Below, in pieces: positions 6,405 to 13,892 of a DNA stretch of 39,163 bases (within the stretch, counting starts at the first letter, position 1; each line of letters starts with the position of its first letter). The notes under the pieces were generated by a model that searched no databases, was not told where the DNA came from, and saw only the letters and a program-made list of their open reading frames with translations. The translations under genes were made by a program, and so were the position numbers. Origin of the DNA: Clostridia bacterium (GTDB lineage: Bacteria > Bacillota > Clostridia > Oscillospirales > CAG-272); the NCBI GenBank assembly GCA_017517035.1, contig JAFXAN010000154.1, forward strand, positions 1 to 39,163, given 5' to 3'.

Positions 6405-7376
6405 ATGTCATCAAACAACTATTTTCCCGAGGGAATGAGATTTGGAAATTCCGAAAACAGAGAATACATTTCATCGCTTCAAGGGCTTGAAAAGGCGATG
6501 AATCAAGGAAAGATCCTTGAATCCACCGCAATTATATGCGATAGAGATATGAATCTTCATGTTGATCTATACGGAATCGAGGGTATCATCGAGAAAAACG
6601 AGGCTCTGCTCACAAAAGACGGCGAGGAAATAAAGGATATCGCCATAATTACAAGAGTCGGCAAGCCTGTTTGCTTCAAGGTTCTATCAATTGACAAAAG
6701 CGGTGAAAGACCGAGGGCATATCTTTCAAGAAGAGCTGCGCAGCTTGAATGCAAGGAAAATTTTCTTTCGGATCTTATTTGCGGTGATATCATAAAGGCA
6801 AAGGTTACTCATCTCGAAAGCTTCGGTGCTTTTGTTGATATCGGTTGCGGAATCCCCTCCCTGCTCTCTGTTGATTCCATTTCGGTTTCGAGAATTTCTC
6901 ACCCATCAGACAGACTTTCTTGCGGGGATATAATTGATGTTGTCATTAAGATGATAGACGAAGAAAACAAGAGAATTTTCGTTTCAAGGCGCGAGCTTCT
7001 CGGAACTTGGGAGGAAAATGCAGCACTTTTCAGCCCCGGTCAAACTGTTGCGGGGATAGTCAGGAGCATTGAAAGCTATGGCGTTTTCGTCGAGCTTGCT
7101 CCGAATCTTGCAGGACTTGCAGAATTTCGTGATGAAAGGCTTGGCTGCTCGGTAACGGTTGGACAAAGTGCCGCGGTTTACATAAAAAGCATTATTCCCG
7201 AACGGATGAAGGTTAAGCTTGTGCTTATTGACTCCTGTAAGGGTGAGCCTGCTTCCCCAAGATGCGCTCCCGAGAGAGTTTTTATCGACACTGAAAAGAT
7301 CAAGCATATCGATTATTGGAAATACTCCCCGGATGGTGCTTCAAAGGTTATCGAAACATTTTTTGACAACAAGTAA
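6405..7376 (+). CDS. S1 RNA-binding domain protein (short ribosomal S1 homologue)
   Basis: A 323-residue protein with two clear S1 OB-fold repeats: about residues 125-196 (GDIIKAKVTHLESFGAFVDI ... IFVSRREL) and 210-277 (GQTVAGIVRSIESYGVFVEL). A weaker S1-like region lies near 35-110. This layout matches the short S1-like proteins of Firmicutes, which bind mRNA or the 30S subunit. It is shorter than the six-repeat proteobacterial S1, so I do not assign rpsA firmly. ATG is preceded by GGAGG at 9 nt. Divergent from the esterase gene, and 78 bp upstream of the metallo-beta-lactamase-fold gene, which has its own promoter. Confidence 0.88.
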   Translation: MSSNNYFPEGMRFGNSENREYISSLQGLEKAMNQGKILESTAIICDRDMNLHVDLYGIEGIIEKNEALLTKDGEEIKDIAIITRVGKPVCFKVLSIDKSGERPRAYLSRRAAQLECKENFLSDLICGDIIKAKVTHLESFGAFVDIGCGIPSLLSVDSISVSRISHPSDRLSCGDIIDVVIKMIDEENKRIFVSRRELLGTWEENAALFSPGQTVAGIVRSIESYGVFVELAPNLAGLAEFRDERLGCSVTVGQSAAVYIKSIIPERMKVKLVLIDSCKGEPASPRCAPERVFIDTEKIKHIDYWKYSPDGASKVIETFFDNK

Positions 7377-7399
7377 GCACAAAATTATGTAAAATCTCA

Positions 7400-7428
7400 T
7401 TGACTTTTATATATTGTTATGATACAAT
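7400..7428 (+). promoter_or_regulatory. Promoter of the MBL-fold gene
   Basis: TTGACT (7400-7405), 17 nt, TACAAT (7423-7428). Confidence 0.85.
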
Positions 7429-7454
7429 TATAAAAAACCAGTGAGGAATGAAAA

Positions 7455-8774
7455 ATGTCTTTTAAACCACTTTTAACACAGATAAAACCAACATATTTCT
7501 CGTTTGACTGCGGAATGTCTTATGTCATCCGTACCTCTGACGGCAAATTTATAATAATTGATTCTTGCTACGGTGAATATGACGAACCGAAAAAGCTTAT
7601 TGAGCTTTTAAATTCTCAAGCTCCCCAAGGCGAAACACCCACTGTTGCCGCTTGGTTTTTCACTCATCCTCATAATGACCATATGGGAGCTTTTATAAAA
7701 CTTTGTGACTTTGGTAATGATGTAATAAAAATAGAAAAGGTTTACTACAGCTTCCCGGAATATGATTGGTGCGCTAAAACCTGTAAAATTGATGATTTCT
7801 ATGCTGCCATTGACTTTTTCGGTGCTGAAACGGTGACACCAAAAACCGGTGACGTGATAAAAATTTCTGATGCTGTCTTCCATGTGATCTACACCGCTCC
7901 TGATTGTCCCGAAGGTACTTCGAACATAAATGAAACCTCACTTGTTATGAAGATGAATCTTGGAAAATACAGCATTATGTGGCTTGCGGATATACAAGAG
8001 GTTGGTTCCGAGGTTCTTCTCAAAAAATACCCAAAGGACTTTTTCAAATGTGACATTTTGCAGGTAGGACACCACGGATATTGGGGAGGCTCGGATGAAC
8101 TTTATCGCCTGACAGACCCGGAATATCTGCTTTGGCCCGTTCCCGAAACCCGTTATTTGGAGTCTCTTGATTTCCCTACAAACAGCTACCTGAAAAATTC
8201 AAAGAAAATCAAAGAAATTTTCGTCAGCGGCATTGAAGAAACCACCATCGATATGTCAGAGCCAATTCCGAGTGCTTACAGATATGAAAAATCAAAAATC
8301 ATTGCAAACTTCGTGAAACACAGTGTTTCTGAACTTAATTGGCAATGTGTCTGGGGTGGCGACCTGGGATATGACTCGGTACTTGTTTCATTTGAAGATG
8401 AAATATGTAAAATAAAAAGCAAAGAACGTCATTCGCTTTTACAAATAATTCAGCGAGGTCAAGTTGCCGTATCTGAGAAATGCAAGCTGCACTTAAAAGC
8501 AAAAATAACCGAGCATTGTGAAGAATTCGGAATTATGCCAGACATCATAAAACCCGTTGATTTTACCTCAATAGAACATTACCCCGTTGAGTACAGGTTA
8601 AATGAGGAATTCACCCTGGATCTGTATATTGACCGTTCTCTCGAAATTGCAAAGCTTTCCTTCGGAGATGTTGAAAAAGAAATAAAGCTGAAAACAAATG
8701 AGCCATGCCCAATTATTATATATATTAAGGGCGGTGCAATGGAATTTCACGAAACTGTTTTTGAAAATTTATAA
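7455..8774 (+). CDS. Metallo-beta-lactamase-fold hydrolase
   Basis: A 439-residue protein. The N-terminal MBL fold has the metal motif THPHNDH (His71, His73, Asp75, His76), a later metal Asp in WLADIQ and His in QVGHHGYWGG. These are the features of ComEC/Rec2-like MBL domains, but there are no membrane segments, so this is not ComEC itself. The C-terminal ~180 residues are not recognised. No signal peptide is visible, so it is probably cytoplasmic. Substrate unknown; phosphoesters or nucleic acids are typical for the HxHxDH group. RBS GTGAGGA precedes ATG 7455. Single-gene unit between its own promoter and a downstream hairpin. Confidence 0.82.
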   Translation: MSFKPLLTQIKPTYFSFDCGMSYVIRTSDGKFIIIDSCYGEYDEPKKLIELLNSQAPQGETPTVAAWFFTHPHNDHMGAFIKLCDFGNDVIKIEKVYYSFPEYDWCAKTCKIDDFYAAIDFFGAETVTPKTGDVIKISDAVFHVIYTAPDCPEGTSNINETSLVMKMNLGKYSIMWLADIQEVGSEVLLKKYPKDFFKCDILQVGHHGYWGGSDELYRLTDPEYLLWPVPETRYLESLDFPTNSYLKNSKKIKEIFVSGIEETTIDMSEPIPSAYRYEKSKIIANFVKHSVSELNWQCVWGGDLGYDSVLVSFEDEICKIKSKERHSLLQIIQRGQVAVSEKCKLHLKAKITEHCEEFGIMPDIIKPVDFTSIEHYPVEYRLNEEFTLDLYIDRSLEIAKLSFGDVEKEIKLKTNEPCPIIIYIKGGAMEFHETVFENL

Positions 8775-8784
8775 CAGACAAAAG

Positions 8785-8820
8785 AGGCTTCGAAAAAGAA
8801 AGATATCTTTTTCGAAGCCT
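8785..8820 (+). terminator. Hairpin after the MBL-fold gene
   Basis: A 15-bp perfect stem AGGCTTCGAAAAAGA / TCTTTTTCGAAGCCT with a 6-nt loop. No strong U-tract follows on either strand, so it may act bidirectionally between the convergent MBL gene and tsf. Confidence 0.6.
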
Positions 8821-8859
8821 TATCTGTGTGTCGAGACCTGCTCGGCAAATACTTTTAAA

Positions 8860-8887
8860 AAACTCCGATCCCTAAAGATCGGAGTTT
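8860..8887 (-). terminator. rpsB-tsf terminator
   Basis: Stem AAACTCCGATC / GATCGGAGTTT with a 6-nt loop. On the minus strand it runs straight into a T-rich tract (TTTTTTAAAAG). Confidence 0.88.
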
Positions 8888-8897
8888 CCTATTTAAA

Positions 8898-9833
8898 TTA
8901 TTTCTTACCTGTGAGCTGAGCGATCTCTTCAGCAAAGTTATCTTCTCTCTTTTCGATACCTTCGCCCTTTTCGAAGATGTAGAACGCCTTAACAGCAATG
9001 TCAGCACCGAGAGCCTTTGCGCAAGAAGCAACATACTTACCAACGCTCATGCTATCGTCCTTAACATAGGGCTGCTCAAGGAGACAAACCTTCTCGAAGA
9101 AGAGCTTACCGAGCTTACCTTCGATGATCTTTGCAAGAACTGCATCGGGCTTGTTTGCAAGCTTTTCGTCGTTCTTTGCAGCTGCGATCTGAATGTTCAT
9201 TTCCTCGTCAATTGCGCTCTGAGGAACATCAGCCTTTGCAACATATGCAGGGGGATTACCTGCAGCGATCTGAAGAGCAACATTCTTTGCGCACTCAACA
9301 AACTCTGCCTTCTCTGCTGTAGCGTCGTCAGCATCGAATACAACGATAACGCCTGTGTTACCTGCGCCGTGGATATATGTGCTCATAACGCCCTCTGCGA
9401 GAACGAAACGGCGGATGCTGATCTTCTCACCGATCATTGCGATCTTTTCAACAAGTGCATCTGCAACTGTTGTTGCTGTGTCGTCGAAAGCGCAAGCCAT
9501 GAATGCATCAAGATCTGCAGGCTTTGCTGCGAGAAGAGTTCTGAGAAGTCCCTTAACGAACTCCTGGAATGTTGCGTTCTTTGCAACGAAGTCTGTCTCT
9601 GCATTAACCTCGATCATAGCGGCATTCTTGCCCTCTACCATGATATCAACAACGCCCTCAGCGGCGATTCTGCTTTCCTTCTTTGCAGCGGTCGCAAGAC
9701 CCTTTTCACGAAGGATCTTTACAGCTGCCTCAACGTCGCCATCAGCCTCAACAAGTGCCTTCTTGCAGTCCATCATACCAAGACCGGTCTTTGCACGGAG
9801 AGCCGCAACGTCTTTTGCTGTGATCTGTGCCAT
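8898..9833 (-). CDS. tsf: Elongation factor Ts
   Basis: A 311-residue EF-Ts. It starts MAQITAKDVAALRAKTGLGM, with the conserved TGLGMMDCKKAL segment and the TDFVAKN motif of the core. It is the guanine nucleotide exchange factor for EF-Tu. The ORF could be extended upstream, but ATG 9831-9833 has GGAGG at 8 nt. It follows rpsB by 50 nt in the usual S2-EF-Ts operon and is closed by a strong terminator. Confidence 0.97.
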   Translation of the reverse strand: MAQITAKDVAALRAKTGLGMMDCKKALVEADGDVEAAVKILREKGLATAAKKESRIAAEGVVDIMVEGKNAAMIEVNAETDFVAKNATFQEFVKGLLRTLLAAKPADLDAFMACAFDDTATTVADALVEKIAMIGEKISIRRFVLAEGVMSTYIHGAGNTGVIVVFDADDATAEKAEFVECAKNVALQIAAGNPPAYVAKADVPQSAIDEEMNIQIAAAKNDEKLANKPDAVLAKIIEGKLGKLFFEKVCLLEQPYVKDDSMSVGKYVASCAKALGADIAVKAFYIFEKGEGIEKREDNFAEEIAQLTGKK

Positions 9834-9883
9834 TTTATTTTCCTCCAAATATTTATAATTGAGTAGTTTTTAGACCAAAAAAA

Positions 9884-10639
9884 TTATTCAGCATCCTCTG
9901 CTGCTTCCTTTTCCTCTACAGCAGCTTCGATATCAGCCTCTTCGGTTGCCATTTCCTCACCCTGCTTGCCTTCGATAACAGCATCTGCAAGAACAGAAGA
10001 AATGAGCTTGATAGCGCGGATAGCGTCATCGTTACCGGGAATTACATAATCAGCATCGTCGGGATCGCAGTTTGTATCAACGATAGCAACAACGGGAATA
10101 CCGAGCTTCTTTGCTTCGAGAATTGCATTCTTCTCTTTTCTGGGGTCAACTACGAAAATTGCGCTGGGGAGCTGCTCCATTGTCTTGATACCGCCGTAGC
10201 TCTTCTCAAGATCGAACATTTCCTTCTGCATTCCTGCAACTTCCTTCTTGGGAAGAAGATCGAATGTTCCGTCTTCCTGCATCTTTTCGAGGCTGTTGAG
10301 ACGAGCGATGGACTTCTTGATTGTCTTGAAGTTTGTCATCATACCGCCGGGCCAACGAACGTTTACATAGTACATACCGCATCTTGTTGCCTCTTCCTTG
10401 ATTGCTTCTGCGGCCTGCTTCTTTGTACCTACGAAGAGAACTGTGCCGTTCTGAGCGGCGATGTCTCTGATGAACATGTAAGCTTCTTCAAACTTCTTAA
10501 CAGTTTTCTGAAGGTCGATGATGTAGATACCGTTTCTTTCTGTGAAGATGTATTCAGCCATCTTAGGGTTCCATCTTCTTGTGTGATGTCCAAAATGGAC
10601 GCCAGCTTCGAGAAGCTGCTTAATTGAGATTACAGACAT
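9884..10639 (-). CDS. rpsB: 30S ribosomal protein S2
   Basis: A 251-residue S2/uS2. It contains [19 protein letters not shown] near the N-terminus, LFVGTKKQA, and the VDTNCDPD segment. An acidic, Glu/Ala-rich tail follows. The ORF runs on upstream, but ATG 10637-10639 has GGAGG at 8 nt and gives the family N-terminus. First gene of rpsB-tsf. Its leader of about 120 nt is structured, suggesting autogenous control. Confidence 0.97.
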   Translation of the reverse strand: MSVISIKQLLEAGVHFGHHTRRWNPKMAEYIFTERNGIYIIDLQKTVKKFEEAYMFIRDIAAQNGTVLFVGTKKQAAEAIKEEATRCGMYYVNVRWPGGMMTNFKTIKKSIARLNSLEKMQEDGTFDLLPKKEVAGMQKEMFDLEKSYGGIKTMEQLPSAIFVVDPRKEKNAILEAKKLGIPVVAIVDTNCDPDDADYVIPGNDDAIRAIKLISSVLADAVIEGKQGEEMATEEADIEAAVEEKEAAEDAE

Positions 10640-10667
10640 TTTAATGTCCTCCTTCGGTTTTTTCCAC

Positions 10668-10723
10668 CACAGAGGCACCTCGCCAAAAGCCATAGGGCAC
10701 CGACAGCGGTCAAGCTCTCTGTG
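10668..10723 (-). promoter_or_regulatory. Structured rpsB leader (possible autoregulatory RNA)
   Basis: In the leader upstream of rpsB the helix CACAGA (10668-10673) / TCTGTG (10718-10723) can enclose the hairpin ACCG-acag-CGGT (10699-10710) and a small GCC/GGC stem. Another hairpin (10739-10759, TTGCG/CGCAA with CACA/TGTG) lies near the transcript start. Control of rpsB by S2 is known in other bacteria. That this leader does it is inference. Confidence 0.4.
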
Positions 10724-10767
10724 TGTGTATTATTTATTTTGCGTCACAAATGTGCGCAATACAAGAT

Positions 10768-10796
10768 ATTTTAACATTATATTCCCTACTTGTCAA
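10768..10796 (-). promoter_or_regulatory. rpsB-tsf promoter
   Basis: Minus-strand TTGACA (10791-10796), 17 nt, TAAAAT (10768-10773). Confidence 0.88.
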
Positions 10797-10836
10797 CAGC
10801 AAAGAAAATTATTTACATTTTTTTAACATTTTTTCA

Positions 10837-11130
10837 TCAAAAAAACCGTCTTTTTCTTTTTTCATGTTCATCATAATGTCTTTTACATTCATTTTCATTT
10901 ATTCTGACAAGCACGGTATCTTCTCCTATACACTCGACTTTTTCCCATGGTATTATCAGACATTCACATTTTCCCACAGAGAAGATCCCGCAGCATTTGG
11001 GAACAACAAGTGCGCATATTTTCCCCTCCTCTGTTGAGAACCTGACATCGCACACATATCCAAGGTCTTTTCCGTCGCATAAATTGATGACACTTTTCTC
11101 CCCTAAGGTCTCAAGATCGCATATTGCCAT
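10837..11130 (-). CDS. YlmC/YmxH family PRC-barrel protein
   Basis: A 97-residue protein with the PRC-barrel pattern LGEKSVINLCDGKDLGYVCD and a following IIPWEKVECIGEDTVLV strand, as in the small YlmC/YmxH sporulation-associated family of Firmicutes. It ends in a basic, charged tail. ATG 11128-11130 is chosen because of GGAGGTG upstream; the ORF is open further. It lies 39 nt after the P-type ATPase homologue, so it is probably the last gene of the long ruvC-led operon. A TATAAT-like hexamer just upstream may give it a promoter of its own. No terminator was seen after it, so readthrough into rpsB is possible. Confidence 0.82.
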   Translation of the reverse strand: MAICDLETLGEKSVINLCDGKDLGYVCDVRFSTEEGKICALVVPKCCGIFSVGKCECLIIPWEKVECIGEDTVLVRINENECKRHYDEHEKRKRRFF

Positions 11131-11169
11131 AAAAAACACCTCCATATAAATATTATATGAAGGCATTTT

Positions 11170-13869
11170 TTATATGTACCTATCGGTCACAAGTAAAATT
11201 ACATAACCGATAACAGAAATCAGAACTGCCGCCGAGCAAACCTGCCATCCGGGGAAGCTTATACCGAGAAATGCACCGAAAGACGGCAGCGAAAGTGCGA
11301 GCACCAAGAATAGCAGAACCAAGACAAGCATCCCTGAAACGAATATTTCTTTGAATCTTCCCTCGCCCCTTCTTGCAATTATAAAAATTGCGAAAATCTG
11401 CGAAAGGATAGCGGAAACAAAGGCAAAAGTTGAGAGATGTTCAACTGATACGGTTCCTGTAGATCCGAAAACTGCTGCAAGCATCAGCATAACAGCACCG
11501 AGAGCAGCTCCCGAAATCAAATATTTCATAAGCTTCTTCAAAGGCGATGACACGAGGGTTTCAACATCCTCTATTCGGTCACCGAAGCTGTTTGTATGAG
11601 ATGACAAAGCAAAGCAAAGCATTGCCGGGATGTCAACAAGAGCAAACAGGAACATTAGCTGTACGGCACTTAAAATCATTTTCCCCACAAAAAGCGGAAG
11701 AAGCGTCAGCACCAACTTAAGAGCAGATGAGAAAGCAAGATATTTGATGAATCCGCCAAGCCCTACACAGGCATTCTTTGACATGAGAACGGAATTGCAG
11801 AAGGATTCAAATCCTCCGCTTTTCTTTCTTGCAAAGGGGACAAGAACATCCGCATTTTTACGCATTATTTCAGAGCTGCTTCTGATGGTATCAAGTGCGG
11901 TGCGTCTTTCATATGTATCCGCTTCTGTTACTGCAATATTGGCTCGGTTGAGAAGTGAAAGATAATCAGTTGCCGAAGCAATAACAGCAAGAGTACCGTC
12001 ATCCCCTCGGATCTCCTTGACAAGCGCTTCAAGCTCACGCTCGCTAAATCCAAGATATGCTTTATACCGTCCGAAATCGGAAAGAATGTTCTTTCCTGCC
12101 CGTCTGAATGCAGAAGCATATGCGATCTCTTGTTTACTCTTTACAGCTCCTATATTGAATGCCGTGATCACAGAATCGGCGCACTCATCGGCAGCATAAT
12201 AGAATGTTATATCCGCTTCTCGCATCTCCTCGATGCGTGCGGCAAGATCCTCATGATAAGGATCGGAATAAACAATATATCCCTCAAGAACGAGCTGATT
12301 TTGAACAAGACCAAGTCTTTCAAGCCTTGCTATAGGGCTTATTCTTGATGCCACAAGAGTAACGCTCTTTGATTTTTTCGTAAGCTGTGTGCAAGCTCTG
12401 ATGATGTCGGACTTTTTATCCTCATCAAGCTCAATTGCACCGTCAGGTGTTCTGATATAATCGCAAAGTGCAAGAAGAGATGCATTATCCGAGGTGCATA
12501 TAACTCTATATTCTTCACCGTCGCTTATAAGTGTTGTATCATATCCCGAAACTCCTGCCGGTGAAAACTCCACTCTTTTATATTTTTCCTCAAGAACGCT
12601 TCGGTTTATGACGCATCCTTCGGCAAATTTTGCAATGGCTGCCGCGCAGAGTATTTCGTTATCAGAGCCTTCAAAAATACTACCGATTCCCGTCTCGAGA
12701 TAATGCGCACTTCCGAGAAGAGCAAGATCAAGGAAGCAGAAAAGTCCTTGATTTCCTTCAGCATCGGTACTTTTTCCGTCATAGAAATTATTTGAAGCAA
12801 AAACACTTTCAACGCTCTTATCGCTATCACAAAGGGCATCATTTCCGACCACAAGAACAGAATCTATATAATTCATCTCCTGAACCACATGGGGAAATTT
12901 GATCTGAGCATCATTTTCCGCATGGTCGCATTTACTCATAGCTATCGCAGGAAAGATATATGTAAGTGCGCTTATGATCTCGCCTCCGAGACTTACCGCA
13001 AGTGCCAGCAAAGACAGAAGTACATCAAACAGTCCAAGTTCTCCTCTGCCTGAGATCATCGCTATGATAACAAAAGGCACTGCGGCGATCACAAGTGCAA
13101 GATTGACTCTTGAGAGAACCTTTGAAAGATCCGAAAGAAGCTTTATCTCCTTTTTTCTCTCGGGAACTATATCAAGCTCACCGAGAAGCAACGAAAGAAA
13201 TGTTTTTCTTCCTGTTCTGACAGCTATTGCTCTTCCGCTTCCCGATACGATAACAGAAGAAGCCACGAGCATATTTTTCTGTTCGGAAACATTGGGCTTG
13301 TTTTCGGGGCGGCAGATAAATTCTGCATCCTTTTCATTAAGTCCTCTTTTTTCCTTTCCTGCGATCTTTCCCACAAATTCGACCGCACGCATTCCCGAGG
13401 AGCTGACAAGCCTGCAATCGCAAGGTACGATATCTCCCTTTTCCAAAAGAATAACATCGCCGCTTACCACAAGATCATGGTCGATCACATAGACCTTTCC
13501 GCCTCTTATGACCTTTGATCTGGGATTTGAAAGCTCTGCCCCCGTCTCAAAGCGTCGCATTGAGAGCAGATATGCTATGGCTGAAACTGAAAAAGCAAAA
13601 AGAACAAGTCCAAGAGCCACCCCTGCGCGCCTGCCGTCATCAAGAAATGCGCTTATAAGAGCTGCAATAACAAAGAGAATAAAGGTGATATCAATCGCTA
13701 TTCTCGCAATATGCTGAAGGATCGGCAAGCGAGCACTGCTATAAACAGAGCCACCCTCACCTCGTCTTCTTCTGCGTTCGGCTTCCTTGAGGTCAAGACC
13801 CGATGAAGCGTTTGTATTCAGTTTTTTCTCAACATCGGAAATTGGCAGTGAATACCATCTCTCATTCAT
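11170..13869 (-). CDS. P-type ATPase homologue lacking the catalytic motifs
   Basis: An 899-residue intact ORF with the architecture of a P2-type cation ATPase. It has the cation-ATPase N-terminus (W5 ... GLDLKEAERRRRRG), paired membrane helices near 51-105, an actuator-like domain, helices at 253-310, a large cytoplasmic region, and about six C-terminal helices from residue ~707. The signatures are missing: TGES is AGKE (170-173), the DKTGT phosphorylation site reads GNDAL (342-346), and GDGVND is replaced by IASATD (630-635). The DPPR-like segment survives as SDPYHED (535-541). There are no frameshifts or stops, and codon use looks normal, so it is more likely a pseudoenzyme than a decayed gene. 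RBS AAAGGAGG. Role unknown. Confidence 0.8.
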   Translation of the reverse strand: MNERWYSLPISDVEKKLNTNASSGLDLKEAERRRRRGEGGSVYSSARLPILQHIARIAIDITFILFVIAALISAFLDDGRRAGVALGLVLFAFSVSAIAYLLSMRRFETGAELSNPRSKVIRGGKVYVIDHDLVVSGDVILLEKGDIVPCDCRLVSSSGMRAVEFVGKIAGKEKRGLNEKDAEFICRPENKPNVSEQKNMLVASSVIVSGSGRAIAVRTGRKTFLSLLLGELDIVPERKKEIKLLSDLSKVLSRVNLALVIAAVPFVIIAMISGRGELGLFDVLLSLLALAVSLGGEIISALTYIFPAIAMSKCDHAENDAQIKFPHVVQEMNYIDSVLVVGNDALCDSDKSVESVFASNNFYDGKSTDAEGNQGLFCFLDLALLGSAHYLETGIGSIFEGSDNEILCAAAIAKFAEGCVINRSVLEEKYKRVEFSPAGVSGYDTTLISDGEEYRVICTSDNASLLALCDYIRTPDGAIELDEDKKSDIIRACTQLTKKSKSVTLVASRISPIARLERLGLVQNQLVLEGYIVYSDPYHEDLAARIEEMREADITFYYAADECADSVITAFNIGAVKSKQEIAYASAFRRAGKNILSDFGRYKAYLGFSERELEALVKEIRGDDGTLAVIASATDYLSLLNRANIAVTEADTYERRTALDTIRSSSEIMRKNADVLVPFARKKSGGFESFCNSVLMSKNACVGLGGFIKYLAFSSALKLVLTLLPLFVGKMILSAVQLMFLFALVDIPAMLCFALSSHTNSFGDRIEDVETLVSSPLKKLMKYLISGAALGAVMLMLAAVFGSTGTVSVEHLSTFAFVSAILSQIFAIFIIARRGEGRFKEIFVSGMLVLVLLFLVLALSLPSFGAFLGISFPGWQVCSAAVLISVIGYVILLVTDRYI

Positions 13870-13892
13870 GATCCGGACCTCCTTTCGTTTTT

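Noticed and set aside
9355-9858. Plus-strand ORFs of about 165 residues opposite tsf
   Set aside because: They are frame shadows of tsf, a clear EF-Ts gene, with no supporting start signals.
12974-13492. 172-residue plus-strand ORF inside the P-type ATPase homologue
   Set aside because: It is antisense to an intact 899-residue frame with P-type ATPase architecture and lacks a ribosome binding site; Ser/Arg-rich composition is typical of a shadow frame.
11170-13869. P-type ATPase homologue as a pseudogene
   Set aside because: No stop or frameshift over 899 codons, a strong ribosome binding site and a tight operon position favour a functional pseudoenzyme.
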